Source: an uncultured Verrucomicrobiales bacterium
GTDB lineage: Bacteria > Verrucomicrobiota > Verrucomicrobiia > Verrucomicrobiales > DEV007
NCBI GenBank assembly: GCA_938082635.1
Contig: CALLLI010000224.1
Coordinates: forward strand, 1-64,000
DNA: 64,000 nt
Direction: 5' to 3'
Part shown: one piece after another, positions 9,929 through 19,400 of the stretch
Layout: the number at the start of each line of letters is the position of its first letter
Position numbering within the stretch: the first letter of the stretch is position 1
Translations under genes and position numbers: made by a program
Notes under the pieces: generated by a model
The model's input: the letters and a program-made list of their open reading frames with translations, nothing else
What the model was told of the DNA's origin: nothing
Database searches by the model: none

Positions 9929-10826
9929 CGACTTGTGTGTAGCGGATGAACTCATCGTAGCGGGCTTTGATCTTCGCATCATCGAGCTCGTGAAGCATCT
10001 TGGTAGAGAAGGCTTCGCAAACGAAGCTGGCCATGACCGTTCCTTGGACCACGCCCTGACAGAGATCCTTAAAGGTAACTTCACCCTCGCTCTTCGCCAG
10101 GTAACCTGCGAGAGCTCCGGCAAAGGTATCGCCTGCACCAGTGGGGTCGAGGACCTCGTGAAGAGGAAAGGCACCACAGGTGAAGAAGTGATCCTTGGCA
10201 AAGAGCATGGAGCCGTGTTCGCCCTTCTTAATCACCACATACTTGGAACCCATTTCGAGGAGACGATTCCCGGCCGTGATCAGGTTGCTCGCCCCTGCCA
10301 ACTGCTTGGCTTCGCTGTCGTTGAGGATGAGGAGATCGATCTTCTCAATCAGCGCTTTGAGCGGCTCTAGCGTAACATTAATCCACAAATCCATCGTATC
10401 CGCGATGACGAACTCAGCCTGGCATTGCTCTAGAACTTCCATCTGCGTGACCGGGCTCATGTTAGCCAAGAGAACGATCTTACTTTTAGCCACCGTCTCA
10501 TCGAGCTTGGGATGGTAGTCTTCAATGACGTTCAACTGCACGTCGAGCGTCTCTCGCGTATTGAGATCATCAAAGTACTCGCCCGACCAATAGAAGGTCT
10601 TGCCATCCGAGTGCTCCACGCCGCTCATGTCCACACCGTGCTTCTTCAGCGTCTCGACATGTTCTGCGGGAAAGTCCTGCCCCACAATGCCTTGCAACAC
10701 AGTGGGAGCAAAGTAACTCGCGCTAATGGCTGCATAACAAGCCGATCCTCCGAGAAGGTTCTTGTGCGCAGTGGTGGGAGTTTTGATATCATCAATGGCA
10801 ATGGTGCCTGCTACGAGTACGGACAT
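9924..10826 (-). CDS. PfkB-family carbohydrate kinase
   Basis: This 300-residue protein shows the ribokinase/PfkB fold: an N-terminal MSVLVAGTIAIDD strand, the GGSACYAAI glycine motif near residue 27, and the C-terminal signature DPTGAGDTFAGALAGYL near residue 228 with the catalytic Asp and anion hole. PfkB enzymes phosphorylate sugars or nucleosides with ATP in the cytoplasm. Relatives of this branch are often annotated as sugar or adenosine/ribokinase-like enzymes; the substrate cannot be fixed from sequence. The gene starts 16 bases after thiE on the same strand and is probably the last gene of the accB-accC-thiE-pfkB transcript. Confidence 0.9.
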   Translation of the reverse strand: MSVLVAGTIAIDDIKTPTTAHKNLLGGSACYAAISASYFAPTVLQGIVGQDFPAEHVETLKKHGVDMSGVEHSDGKTFYWSGEYFDDLNTRETLDVQLNVIEDYHPKLDETVAKSKIVLLANMSPVTQMEVLEQCQAEFVIADTMDLWINVTLEPLKALIEKIDLLILNDSEAKQLAGASNLITAGNRLLEMGSKYVVIKKGEHGSMLFAKDHFFTCGAFPLHEVLDPTGAGDTFAGALAGYLAKSEGEVTFKDLCQGVVQGTVMASFVCEAFSTKMLHELDDAKIKARYDEFIRYTQVV

Positions 10827-10842
10827 GATCTTTTGAGTTTGG

Positions 10843-11469
10843 CTATTGAGTTAGAACAGATTGGCAAGCTGCGATGTAAGCAGCTTTGTCAGAGCTTTGA
10901 AGGATACCTGAAACGACCACCGCTCGCTGAGCGCCCTGTGCCGTGATCGTAGGAAGATTCTCTTGTTTCACACCGCCGATGCAGAAGATCGGCAGATCAA
11001 GGTCTTGGTGGACCTGAGCGATGTCCTCCAATCCAATCGGTGTGTACTCCGGCTTCGTGGGCGTGGCAAAGAGTGGCCCGAAGCCGATATAATCAACAGG
11101 CTCTTTGGCAGCCGCACGCGCTTGCTCCAAGCTATGCGTCGACTTTCCGACAATAGCTTGGTCTCCAACAACGGCTCTAGCCGCTGCCACCGAGTCATCG
11201 TCCTGCCCGACATGAACGCCATCGGCTTCCACCGCGAGAGCGATGTCGGCATGATCATTGATGATGAAGGGAACCTGCCCCAGCTTGGCAATCGGCTGGA
11301 TCTGGCAAGCCATGGCCGCGATGTCGTCTTTGGAGAAGCCCTTGGCACGAAGCTGGAGAATATCCACGCCGCCATCGACGAGTTCCTGCGCGACCGACGC
11401 CACTTGATCGCGCGTGACGTAGCCAAGATCTATGATCCCGTAGATGTGACAGTGATATAGATTCGCCAT
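10843..11469 (-). CDS. thiE: Thiamine-phosphate synthase
   Basis: This 208-residue TIM-barrel enzyme joins hydroxymethylpyrimidine pyrophosphate and thiazole phosphate to make thiamine phosphate. Diagnostic stretches are DILQLRAKG, FIINDHADIALAVEADGVHVGQDD, VGKSTHSLEQA, DYIGFGPLFATPTK and FCIGGV, all in the order expected for ThiE. The start at 11469 (MANLYHCHIYG) is preferred over an in-frame start at 11601, because the extra 44 residues read through a dispersed palindromic repeat and do not look like protein. No other thiamine gene is adjacent, and no TPP riboswitch was recognised in the short upstream gap. Confidence 0.93.
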   Translation of the reverse strand: MANLYHCHIYGIIDLGYVTRDQVASVAQELVDGGVDILQLRAKGFSKDDIAAMACQIQPIAKLGQVPFIINDHADIALAVEADGVHVGQDDDSVAAARAVVGDQAIVGKSTHSLEQARAAAKEPVDYIGFGPLFATPTKPEYTPIGLEDIAQVHQDLDLPIFCIGGVKQENLPTITAQGAQRAVVVSGILQSSDKAAYIAACQSVLTQ

Positions 11470-11486
11470 TTGCCTGATCGTTGTAA

Positions 11487-11539
11487 TGTAGCCCTGGCAT
11501 CCTGCCGGGGACGCGGGCTGGATGCCCCCCCCCGCTACA
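11487..11539. repeat. TGTAG...CTACA palindromic repeat between accC and thiE
   Basis: The unit is bounded by TGTAG and CTACA and has the internal inverted pair GGCATCC / GGATGCC plus GC-rich middle and a run of nine C. It belongs with the repeats at 9814 and 9858 by its ends, and shares the GGCATCCTGCC word with the hairpin at 57503. It ends directly at the stop codon of accC. Confidence 0.6.
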
Positions 11540-12898
11540 CTAATTAGCCGTCGTCTCCCGGGCCATGAACTTCTCGACCCAATCGATGTTGTACTGGCCA
11601 CTCTTGAAGTCGTGATCCTTCAAAATGGAATCCTGGAATGGGATCGTCGTCTTGATTCCTTGGATTAGGAACTCATTGAGAGCACGACGCATGCGAGAGA
11701 TTGCAATATCCCGAGTAGCTCCAGTCACGATGAGCTTGGCGATCATCGAATCGTAATAAGGCGGCACCTCATAGCCTGAGTAAACGTGCGTGTCCACCCG
11801 GACACCACGTCCGCCGGGAGCGTAGAACAGCTCGATCTTGCCTGGACTCGGCATGAAGTTATTGTAAGGATCTTCCGCATTGATGCGGCACTCAATCGCG
11901 TGATGACGCACGATCGCGTTCTTCACGTGATCAGAAAGCTCTTCACCGGCAGCGATACGGATCTGCTCCTTGATGAGGTCGCAACCGTAGATCTCCTCCG
12001 TGATGGGGTGCTCGACTTGGATCCGAGTGTTCATTTCCATGAAGTAGAACTCACCAGAATCGTCTAGCAAATACTCTATCGTGCCACAGTTCTCGTAGCC
12101 GATCTCTTTCGTCAATTTGACAGAAGCCTCGCCCATGCGCTGACGCAGCTCATCGGTCAGCTTGGGAGAAGGACACTCTTCGATGATCTTCTGATGCCGA
12201 CGTTGGAGCGAGCAGTCGCGTTCTCCCAAATGCACGACGTTCCCATGACTATCAGCCACCACCTGAAACTCGATGTGGTGAGGATTCATGATGAGCTTCT
12301 CCATGTAAACCTCCCCATTGCCAAAGGCTTTGAGGGCTTCATTGGAGGCGGCTTGAAAGGCGCCACTAAGCGCAGCTTCATTCAAGGCCGGGCGCATGCC
12401 TTTGCCACCGCCACCGGCCGAGGCTTTGATCATGACAGGGTAGCCAAGCTTCGCCGCAACCTTAAGTGCTTCTTTCTCATCGGAGATGACACCGGCGCTG
12501 CCTGGCGTACAAGGCACGCCTAACCGGGTCGCGGTGGCACGCGCTTGATTCTTATCGCCCATCATCTCAATGATGCGGGCCGATGGACCGATGAACTTGA
12601 TCTTACAGCTCTCGCAGATGTCCGCGAACTGCGCGTTCTCTGACAGAAAGCCATAGCCAGGATGAATGGCGTCTACATTCGCAATCTCTGCCGCGCTGAT
12701 AATGCGATCCGGCAAGAGATAACTCTGCGAACTTGCCGCAGGCCCGATACAAATGGCTTCGTCCGCCAATTGTACGTGCATGGAATCCACATCCGCCTCG
12801 GAGTAAACCGCGACCGTACGAATATCCAACTCTTTGCACGCGCGGATGACACGCAACGCGATTTCGCCTCGGTTGGCGACGAGAACCTTTTGAAACAT
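11540..12898 (-). CDS. accC: Acetyl-CoA carboxylase, biotin carboxylase subunit
   Basis: This 452-residue enzyme carboxylates the biotin carried on AccB with ATP and bicarbonate, the first half-reaction of acetyl-CoA carboxylase in fatty-acid synthesis. It starts with [20 protein letters not shown]. It shows the ATP-grasp glycine loop [11 protein letters not shown] near residue 159-169, the HIEFQV and [17 protein letters not shown] motifs, and [16 protein letters not shown], with the usual catalytic Glu and Arg. Length and order are normal. It lies 21 bases downstream of accB, the classic arrangement. Confidence 0.96.
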   Translation of the reverse strand: MFQKVLVANRGEIALRVIRACKELDIRTVAVYSEADVDSMHVQLADEAICIGPAASSQSYLLPDRIISAAEIANVDAIHPGYGFLSENAQFADICESCKIKFIGPSARIIEMMGDKNQARATATRLGVPCTPGSAGVISDEKEALKVAAKLGYPVMIKASAGGGGKGMRPALNEAALSGAFQAASNEALKAFGNGEVYMEKLIMNPHHIEFQVVADSHGNVVHLGERDCSLQRRHQKIIEECPSPKLTDELRQRMGEASVKLTKEIGYENCGTIEYLLDDSGEFYFMEMNTRIQVEHPITEEIYGCDLIKEQIRIAAGEELSDHVKNAIVRHHAIECRINAEDPYNNFMPSPGKIELFYAPGGRGVRVDTHVYSGYEVPPYYDSMIAKLIVTGATRDIAISRMRRALNEFLIQGIKTTIPFQDSILKDHDFKSGQYNIDWVEKFMARETTAN

Positions 12899-12919
12899 GC
12901 TAGTTCAGAATGATGTTTA

Positions 12920-13402
12920 TCAATCGCTGCTAACCAAGAAGAGTGGCTGCCCGTACTGGACCGGCATGCCATCCTCAACCAAGCACTTCGTCACCTTCCC
13001 TTTGATCTCAGCCTTGATCTCATTCATCACCTTCATGGCTTCGATAATGCAGACCACACTCTCATCGGAGACGTCATCGCCGACATTCGCAAAGACACCT
13101 GCCTCAGGAGACGCCGCCCGGTAAAAGGTGCCCACCATGGGACTGGCAATCTCTTTCTCGTTCGCGGCCAAGGCTGGAGGCACACTGCCATCTTGCAGTG
13201 CCGCAGAGGCAAGCGGAGCTGGCGCGGAAGCCGCAATCATTTGAGGCGCAGAAGCTTGTTGCATTCGGATCAGAGATTGGATCTCATCCGCATCCATCCC
13301 CTTCTTGAGCTTGAGATTGATACCCTCCCGCTCAAGATGAAAGAGCGACAAGTCGTACTCGTCCATCAACTCCACTATTTGGCGAATCTCTTCGAATTCC
13401 AC
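12920..13402 (-). CDS. accB: Biotin carboxyl carrier protein of acetyl-CoA carboxylase
   Basis: This 160-residue carrier has an N-terminal helical part (residues 1-50), an Ala/Pro/Ser-rich flexible linker (50-80) and a C-terminal biotinyl/lipoyl domain (84-158). The biotinylation site is Lys124 in IIEAMKVMNEI. ASPMVGTFYRAASPEA is typical of bacterial AccB. It carries CO2 between AccC and the carboxyltransferase subunits. It is the first gene of the accB-accC unit. Confidence 0.96.
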   Translation of the reverse strand: MEFEEIRQIVELMDEYDLSLFHLEREGINLKLKKGMDADEIQSLIRMQQASAPQMIAASAPAPLASAALQDGSVPPALAANEKEIASPMVGTFYRAASPEAGVFANVGDDVSDESVVCIIEAMKVMNEIKAEIKGKVTKCLVEDGMPVQYGQPLFLVSSD

Positions 13403-13463
13403 GCGTTTAAAGTAACTTAGGTTTGGGCTAGGGTGCTTGGGTGAAAGGCGATCTAAGAGCGGC

Positions 13464-13829
13464 TCAAACGCGACGGGCGTCCTCGCCTTCTTTGATCAGT
13501 TCCCAGAAGACCTTGGACTGGCTAACAGCCTCGTCCTCTGCGAGCGGAAGTTTGCTGCGATAGAGAAAGTCTTGCAAGGTGTTTTTATGGAGCACTCGGT
13601 GGACGACCACACAGCCCTCGGCCACCTCGAAATAGAGCCGCAAATCCTTCGCACGATAGCGGTAAAGCTTCTCCCCATTCCGCTCGATCACCCCGTAAGC
13701 GTCCGAACTCTCTATGGATTCTAGATCCTTCGGATCTACCTGAAATTCATCCAAGACTTCCAACTGCCCCATCGTGGGCAGTTGGGACATCTCAGCAGCG
13801 CTAATTTCATTGAAGACGACCTGGAACAC
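13464..13829 (-). CDS. RelE/ParE-like toxin-fold protein
   Basis: This 121-residue protein has the small alpha/beta layout of RelE/ParE-type cytotoxic translational repressors. The central part (GEKLYRYRAKDLRLYFEV followed by CVVVHRVLHKNTLQDFLYR) matches the usual 'Y-R-x-R-x-x-D-x-R-x-x-F' strand pair and the C-terminal basic helix. No antitoxin-like small gene is visible next to it: upstream lies the UxxU gene and downstream accB. It may therefore be an orphan or a house-keeping member. Whether it is toxic cannot be told. Confidence 0.65.
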   Translation of the reverse strand: MFQVVFNEISAAEMSQLPTMGQLEVLDEFQVDPKDLESIESSDAYGVIERNGEKLYRYRAKDLRLYFEVAEGCVVVHRVLHKNTLQDFLYRSKLPLAEDEAVSQSKVFWELIKEGEDARRV

Positions 13830-13904
13830 GAGCCCACTATGCCGAAGGCTCCCCTCGCGCGCTACAAGAAACCAACACTCATCGTCTAGGATGTCGTTTG
13901 CAGC

Positions 13905-14906
13905 CTACTCCACCGCCACCGTGAGCCGCAGAAACTGAACCCCATTGACCGGCAACGTGATCTTCGCGGAATCCAGCCCTTCTCCAGGCGTAATGACCCA
14001 ATCCTTGGCCGGAACGTCTACAGTCGACCAGGTGATGCAATCGTCAGAGCCCTCAAGACTAGCGATCACGCCCTCGCGATTCTGGCCCATTGTGTAGCTG
14101 ACCGACACTTGAGTTTCATCGACTCGAGCAATGCTCAACGGCTGTAGATCTGTAGCCAGAGGTGGCCTATCCAGGTAGAACTCAACGCCGTTGGACAGAC
14201 CATCTCCATCGGCATCACCAGAAACGGAGGTGTCAGCAGGGAGGCCGTTATCGTTGAGCCAAACCGAGAACGTTAGTCCACCAGGACCACCACCATCGCC
14301 CGGCATGATGGAATTGATATGCCCGAGCACTTCGTCCTTCACACCAGAACCGTAGGACTGACTGAAGTAAAGAAGTTTCCAAGGATCATGGGACGCCGAG
14401 TCGGTAACCCCGTTCAAGATCAAGAACGCGCGCCGCTGAGCGGAACTCCGAGGGACACGCGAAGAAGGTAGACCGGTGTAGTAAGAGAACCCCTCGCGCA
14501 CCTGGTCCCGCTGATTCCCCTCAAGAACACAATCGACACCGCCTTGATCAAATCCATTCGTATCGACGAAGTCTCTGATCGTGCCATCAAATCCGTCCGG
14601 CTCGATGCTCAGGAGAAGGCTCACGACTTCGACACCGTTCGCATTGACACCATTCAGAGGTTTTAAAATATCGCGGCCAAACTGGCTGCCTTGGACTCCT
14701 CAAGCGCCTCACCACGGTGTGTAGTAATTGACGACCACAACCTTCCCTTCAAAATCCGAGAGAGACTTGTTAGTAAGTGAGTTGCCATCGAACAACGCAA
14801 ACGGCGTGACGTCAGAGGAGGTGCCCACGCCAAGTTGGGCTTGAGAAGAATGAAACGCCACCAAAGAACAGACAGCGGCAATGAAAGTGAGGGGCAAAGA
14901 CTTCAT
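13905..14906 (-). CDS. Secreted thioredoxin-like selenoprotein with a U-x-x-U motif (TGA at 14709-14711 and 14700-14702)
   Basis: Read with both TGA codons as selenocysteine, this is one 333-residue protein. Residues 1-23 are a signal peptide ending SSQA. Residues about 30-200 form a thioredoxin/TlpA-like domain: the strand KVVVVNYYTPW leads straight into U66-G-A-U69, precisely where the C-x-x-C of the fold is expected, and FLILNG near 160 looks like the later core strand. Residues about 220-333 are a Verrucomicrobia-style C-terminal module with a DADGDGLSNGVEF calcium-type motif. The frame stays open on both sides of the two TGAs, with no other lesion. A stem-loop lies at 14673-14689. The gene follows a DUF3570-like barrel gene by 18 bases and a DUF4266-like gene before that. 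The family precedent for UxxU is eukaryotic selenoprotein L, recalled from memory. The alternative is a pseudogene with two nonsense codons that happen to hit both catalytic positions, which is unlikely. Confidence 0.82.
14673..14689 (-). promoter_or_regulatory. Candidate SECIS stem-loop after the second TGA of the UxxU gene
   Basis: On the minus strand GCAGCC (14689-14684) pairs with GGCCGC (14678-14673), with one A-C mismatch, closing the loop AGTTT (14683-14679). Sixteen bases separate the second TGA from the loop and a G sits at loop position two, which fits the bacterial SECIS rules. The first TGA lies nine bases further upstream, so one element could serve both codons. Folding was done by eye. 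Confidence 0.5.
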
Positions 14907-14924
14907 AGATTCGTTCGGGGTTGT

Positions 14925-16073
14925 CTAGAAAGTATGCGTGTAAGTGAGCTGCACAAGTCCCCAACGACGATCATTGTAGAGATTCTCCAGGAAGATATTG
15001 TCCTCAGCCAGCGGGTCATATTCCGTTTGGTAATAACCGGCATACAGATTCACGGCATTGTGAACGCCCTGCCAACGTATGCCCGCACCAAGCTCGACCG
15101 ACTTCAAAGAAGGTGCTGAACTCGTAAAGCCGCCGAGCGAATTCTCAATCTCGCCAGTGTCTTCATAATAGCGCCCATTCAATCGGAAAAACCAATTGTC
15201 CGCGAAACGATACTCTAGAGAGCTACCAAAGTAGTAGGCATCAAAGTTAGGTTGCTCAAGCGCTCCACCTGCATTCAAGCGAAGAAACCAATCATCTGCC
15301 AGCGCGATGTTCCAAGCCGTTTGACCTGACCAGCGCTTCGCTCGGCTCGTGGTATCAGTGAACTGAAAGGTGTTCTGAACAACCACCCGAGGAGAAAGCA
15401 CGTTCTCTGTCTGAAGCTGGAGAAACCTAGTGTACAAGTCAGGACGACTCCGTTCAAAGCCATTTTCACCAAACTCAGATGCAGGTGCGATGGTGTCTTT
15501 ACCGTACCCACCCGTGAGTCGAACCTTGGCCACCACGGGAACATACTCCCACTCTAATCCTAACGACAAGCTACTCCCTTTCGGCGCAGCCTCAATGTAG
15601 CCGGGCACTTCACCGAAGAGCTGACTGTAGTACTCATTAATCCACAACGAGCGATAATCCGTGTAGCCATCGTAGTAAGCCACTGATCCTAACAGATTCC
15701 AATTCGTCGCCAAACCCACCCGCGTATCGAGGGCGTACGCGTAGCTGTCTTCTGAAAGACTGGTTGGGGCACCGAAGACATTCGGCTCATAATCGACATC
15801 ATAAGAACTTCGCGTGATTGTCAGTCCGAGATCAATCGGTTCAGAAGTCAGGCGAGTACCGATCGAATACTCGTCTAAGAGAATCCCATCTGCCCACAGA
15901 ACAGATCCTTCCGCATCAAGACGGGTATTAAAAGACCACCCCCAGCCTTCATCGTCGACTTCAAATGAAGAATCATCCTCCTCGTAGTCAGTAAAGTCCG
16001 CGACCTCGCCAGAGAACGCATTGCTAACACACCAAAGGATAGCCAGGAAACCTACAGAGACACGTCGCATCAT
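14925..16073 (-). CDS. DUF3570-like outer-membrane beta-barrel protein
   Basis: This 382-residue protein has a signal peptide (residues 1-22, ending AFSG) and then a run of alternating hydrophobic strands rich in Tyr, Trp and Asp. It ends in a C-terminal aromatic strand, LVQLTYTHTF, the classic outer-membrane barrel insertion signal with a final Phe. Strand pairs such as WFFRLNGRYYEDTGE and NAVNLYAGYYQTEYDP repeat through the second half. Its position between a DUF4266-like lipoprotein and a thioredoxin-like protein matches the gene neighbourhood I know for DUF3570 proteins. Function of the family is unknown; a transport or surface-assembly role is an inference. It starts 11 bases after the upstream stop. 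Confidence 0.75.
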   Translation of the reverse strand: MMRRVSVGFLAILWCVSNAFSGEVADFTDYEEDDSSFEVDDEGWGWSFNTRLDAEGSVLWADGILLDEYSIGTRLTSEPIDLGLTITRSSYDVDYEPNVFGAPTSLSEDSYAYALDTRVGLATNWNLLGSVAYYDGYTDYRSLWINEYYSQLFGEVPGYIEAAPKGSSLSLGLEWEYVPVVAKVRLTGGYGKDTIAPASEFGENGFERSRPDLYTRFLQLQTENVLSPRVVVQNTFQFTDTTSRAKRWSGQTAWNIALADDWFLRLNAGGALEQPNFDAYYFGSSLEYRFADNWFFRLNGRYYEDTGEIENSLGGFTSSAPSLKSVELGAGIRWQGVHNAVNLYAGYYQTEYDPLAEDNIFLENLYNDRRWGLVQLTYTHTF

Positions 16074-16084
16074 GATTGGGTCGA

Positions 16085-16306
16085 TTAATGACAGGAACTA
16101 CAACCACCACCCGCAGCGCCACCGGAACCCGCGCGACCCGTTTCAATCTGACTCGTCAGGCCACAATCAAACCGATGCGCCCCCGTGCCATCAAAGAGCA
16201 TGCAAGGCTGGGAAATATACTGACGCTTGCTCAAGGGCAGCGTTTCACAGCTAACGAGAAAGAGAGCGACTGCGCCCAGCGCCACACAAGTGAGTTTCGT
16301 AAACAT
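16085..16306 (-). CDS. DUF4266-like small lipoprotein with Gly/Cys tail
   Basis: This 73-residue protein starts at an ATG at 16306. An upstream in-frame start at 16366 would place 20 residues before the evident signal. A lipobox-like FLVSC gives a lipidated Cys near residue 20. The mature part (PLSKRQYISQPCMLFDG) resembles the conserved centre of DUF4266. The C-terminus is a glycine-rich tail ending GGGCSSCH; DUF4266 proteins typically end in such a Gly/Cys run. Two closely spaced Cys beside a predicted U-x-x-U oxidoreductase in the same operon suggest, as inference only, an enzyme-substrate or partner relation. It is the first gene of the operon, divergent from the gene at 16450. Confidence 0.75.
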   Translation of the reverse strand: MFTKLTCVALGAVALFLVSCETLPLSKRQYISQPCMLFDGTGAHRFDCGLTSQIETGRAGSGGAAGGGCSSCH

Positions 16307-16449
16307 AGTTGGGAATATTGAGGTTCCAGAGACAGACAACTGAGCACAGGATTCTATTCCCAGCAATCGGTTCCCGGCAGGGGGCTGTGTGCCTTGACAC
16401 CTGTGAGGATCTGTCAGAGACTGTAGGGCTATTCACTTAACGTTTTAAC

Positions 16450-19400
16450 ATGTCGCTTGGATCCATTCACTATCTCGCCTATTTGAGTCTCCTGATTGCC
16501 ACTGTTCCAGCATTGCTGGCCAGCCCGGTCATCAATGAGTTCATGTTTCATGCCCCAGGAAATCCTGCAGATGACACTCGCGAGGAATGGATTGAACTCT
16601 ACAACACTTCGAAGACTTCGATTAATGTGAGCGGCTGGCGATTCACCAAGGGGATTGATTTCGCCATCCCCGAGGGCACGCAGCTACCTGCAAATGGCTT
16701 CCTCATCGTCGCAGCTGATACAGCGACGTTTCACACAGCGCATCCAGACATTAACACCGACGTCATCGGCAACTGGAGCGGCCGTTTGAGTAATGACAGT
16801 GAAACCATCACGCTCACAAACGCGAATGGCAATCCCGTCGATCAGTTAGACTATGCCACCCAAGGTGACTGGGGACTACGAACGCAGTCTGCACCAGAAA
16901 AGGAGATCACCGGATGGATCTGGGAAAACAAAGCGGACGGCGACGGCCACAGCCTTGAGAAACGCCAGCCCCTTGTCAGACTCTCCAGCGGGATGGCTTG
17001 GGCACCTAGCACTGAAGCAGGCGGCACTCCAGGAGCGACCAATAGCACCTTCACCGAGAACCTCGCTCCGGTAATACAGGATGTCGAGCATGAACCTATC
17101 ATTCCAAAATCTTCTGACACCATCACCATCACCGCTCAGGTCACGGATGATGCCGATCCCAGCCCCGAGGTGTCCTTATTCTATCGGATAGATGGAGACC
17201 AGCCATGGCAACGGCAAGCCATGCTCGATAACAACTCCACCCACAAGACTACCATTGGCCCATTTTCGAATAAGGCGATCATTGAATACTACATCGAAGC
17301 TCAAGACGCTGAGGAACCGAAGCATTCCTGGCCCCGACGATCAAAGAAGCCAGGAGGAGGGATCAATATCTTTGACGTCGATGAGCTAGAGCAGTTCAAC
17401 AATGCTCTTGTCCAGGTAGATGACGCTTACCACCTCAACTCATGGGAACCAGGCAGCCCTCCTCGCTACCGCATCATCATGACCGCCGAACAGCGGGACC
17501 TCCTAAAAAAAGCTCAAGATTTGAGCTCAAGATCTGTTCCCATCAACGTGGCTTTTCACGCTACATTTGTCAGCGAAGACGGCACTGGGGTGAAAGCGCG
17601 CCACAATGTAGCAGTACGTGACCGTGGCTTCTCCAGCCGATCCGGCACCCCTGTGAACTACCATGTCGCTTTCCCCAGCGGAGATCGCTGGAATGAGAGC
17701 AAGTCGATCCAACTCAACTCGCGCTTTCCTTTCAGCCAAGCTCTCGGAGCCGCCATGTTTCAGCTCGCCGGTCTCAGTACGACTGAAGCTGTCCCCGTGG
17801 ACGTCTTCGTGAATGGGGTCAGTACGGCAGACACTGGCGCGATTGGCTATAGCCGCTATGTCAGAGCTGAACCTGTCAACGGAGACTGGATGAAGCGGCT
17901 CCTTCCAAACGACCCAAATGGCAATCTCTACCGTATCGATGACCATGCCGCTATAGGAACCGGGCAGTTCGACTACGCTGGAGAGGACGCTGCCCCCTAT
18001 GATGTCACTTATCTTAAGAAGACCAATGAAGCGCTGCACGACTACAGCGACATCGTTAGGCTAACAAAAGTTTTAAACCAAGCAGCACCCAAAACCTTCC
18101 GCCAGGAAGTCGACCAAGTGGTCAATGTGAGACAATGGCTCCGCTACCTGGCCACCAATGCGCTCATTGCCAATCAAGAAGGTGGCCTCGCAACGGGACG
18201 GGCCGATGACTTTGCCATCTACAGCGGCGTTGAGGACCCACGCTTCATCCTCCTGCCGCATGACCTTGATACCGTCATGAGCATCGGGGAGCGCGACTTC
18301 AACTCAACCCGGTTAGACATCTTCGTATATCGGCGCCTGCGGGGAATGCAGAAGCTTCTCTCAGACGACACTCAGACGATTCGAGAGTATTACCAAGTGT
18401 ACCTGGAGATGCTCGACGATTGGTTCAACTCGGAAACGATCGATCCTGTGATCGATCAGATCTTCGAAGGCTGGGTGCCTAATGACAAGATCACCAAAGC
18501 CAAGAGCTTCGTCGTCGAGCGGAGCGACTACGTTCTCAGCCAAATTCCTCAGGAGAATGTGACGATTCCACGGCCAGAGACACTCGAAAGGATCAATGGT
18601 CGCATACAGAGCACTACCGGAAACATAAGTTTCGAAGGCCGCTTTCACGTTGGCGACGTCGGCTCAATCATGATCGGTGGCGTTGAGGCCTCTCTGTCCT
18701 ACGGTGAACGCACTAACCTTCTAACAAGCGGACAATGGTCTTGGGACTCGGCCGCTTCGATCCTGTCACCTGGGGTAAATGTGCTAGCCGTCCAGTATTA
18801 CTCGGAGCCGGGCGGCCAAGGTGAAATCGTGCACACAAACACCTTCGAAGTCTTCTACCGCCAGCCTGTCACTCAGGTGTCCGCTGACTCCTACGGAGAC
18901 GCCGATGCCGACAACGTCATTCACTGGACCAAAGACGAGAGCCCTTTCCATCTCGTCAGCGACGTCACCATCCCTGCTCGCACTCAGCTGCGCATCGAAC
19001 CAGGCGTCCAAGTCTACTTAGAATCGAAGGTACGTTTGACCGTAGAAGGAACCCTACAAGTCCTCGGTGAGCCTAACCAGCGCGTCCGCTTCGGCCCTCA
19101 TCCCCAAGCGGACGATGAAGATGATCCATTGCTCCCGGGGCAACAGTTCGGCGCGCCCAAATGGGGCGGCATTCGACTCACAGACTCGCTATCCCCAGAA
19201 AACAAGATCCTCTATACGGACTTCATCAATGCTCAACCTACCGATAACAAAGGAAGCATCGGCATCATCCGCTCAGAGTGCTTTATTGATCACTGCACCT
19301 TCAGCGGCACACACTACCGCATGGTCTATGGCCGCAACTGCTCACTTACCGTGCAGTACTGCACCTTCCCTGACATGTTTGCCGAGGATGAGAATCCAGT

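Noticed and set aside
11470-11601. N-terminal extension of thiE to 11601
   Set aside because: The extra residues are encoded by a dispersed palindrome and overlap accC; ThiE proteins start near MANLYHCHIYG.
13464-13829. A complete toxin-antitoxin pair around the RelE-like gene
   Set aside because: No small antitoxin-like gene is visible on either side.
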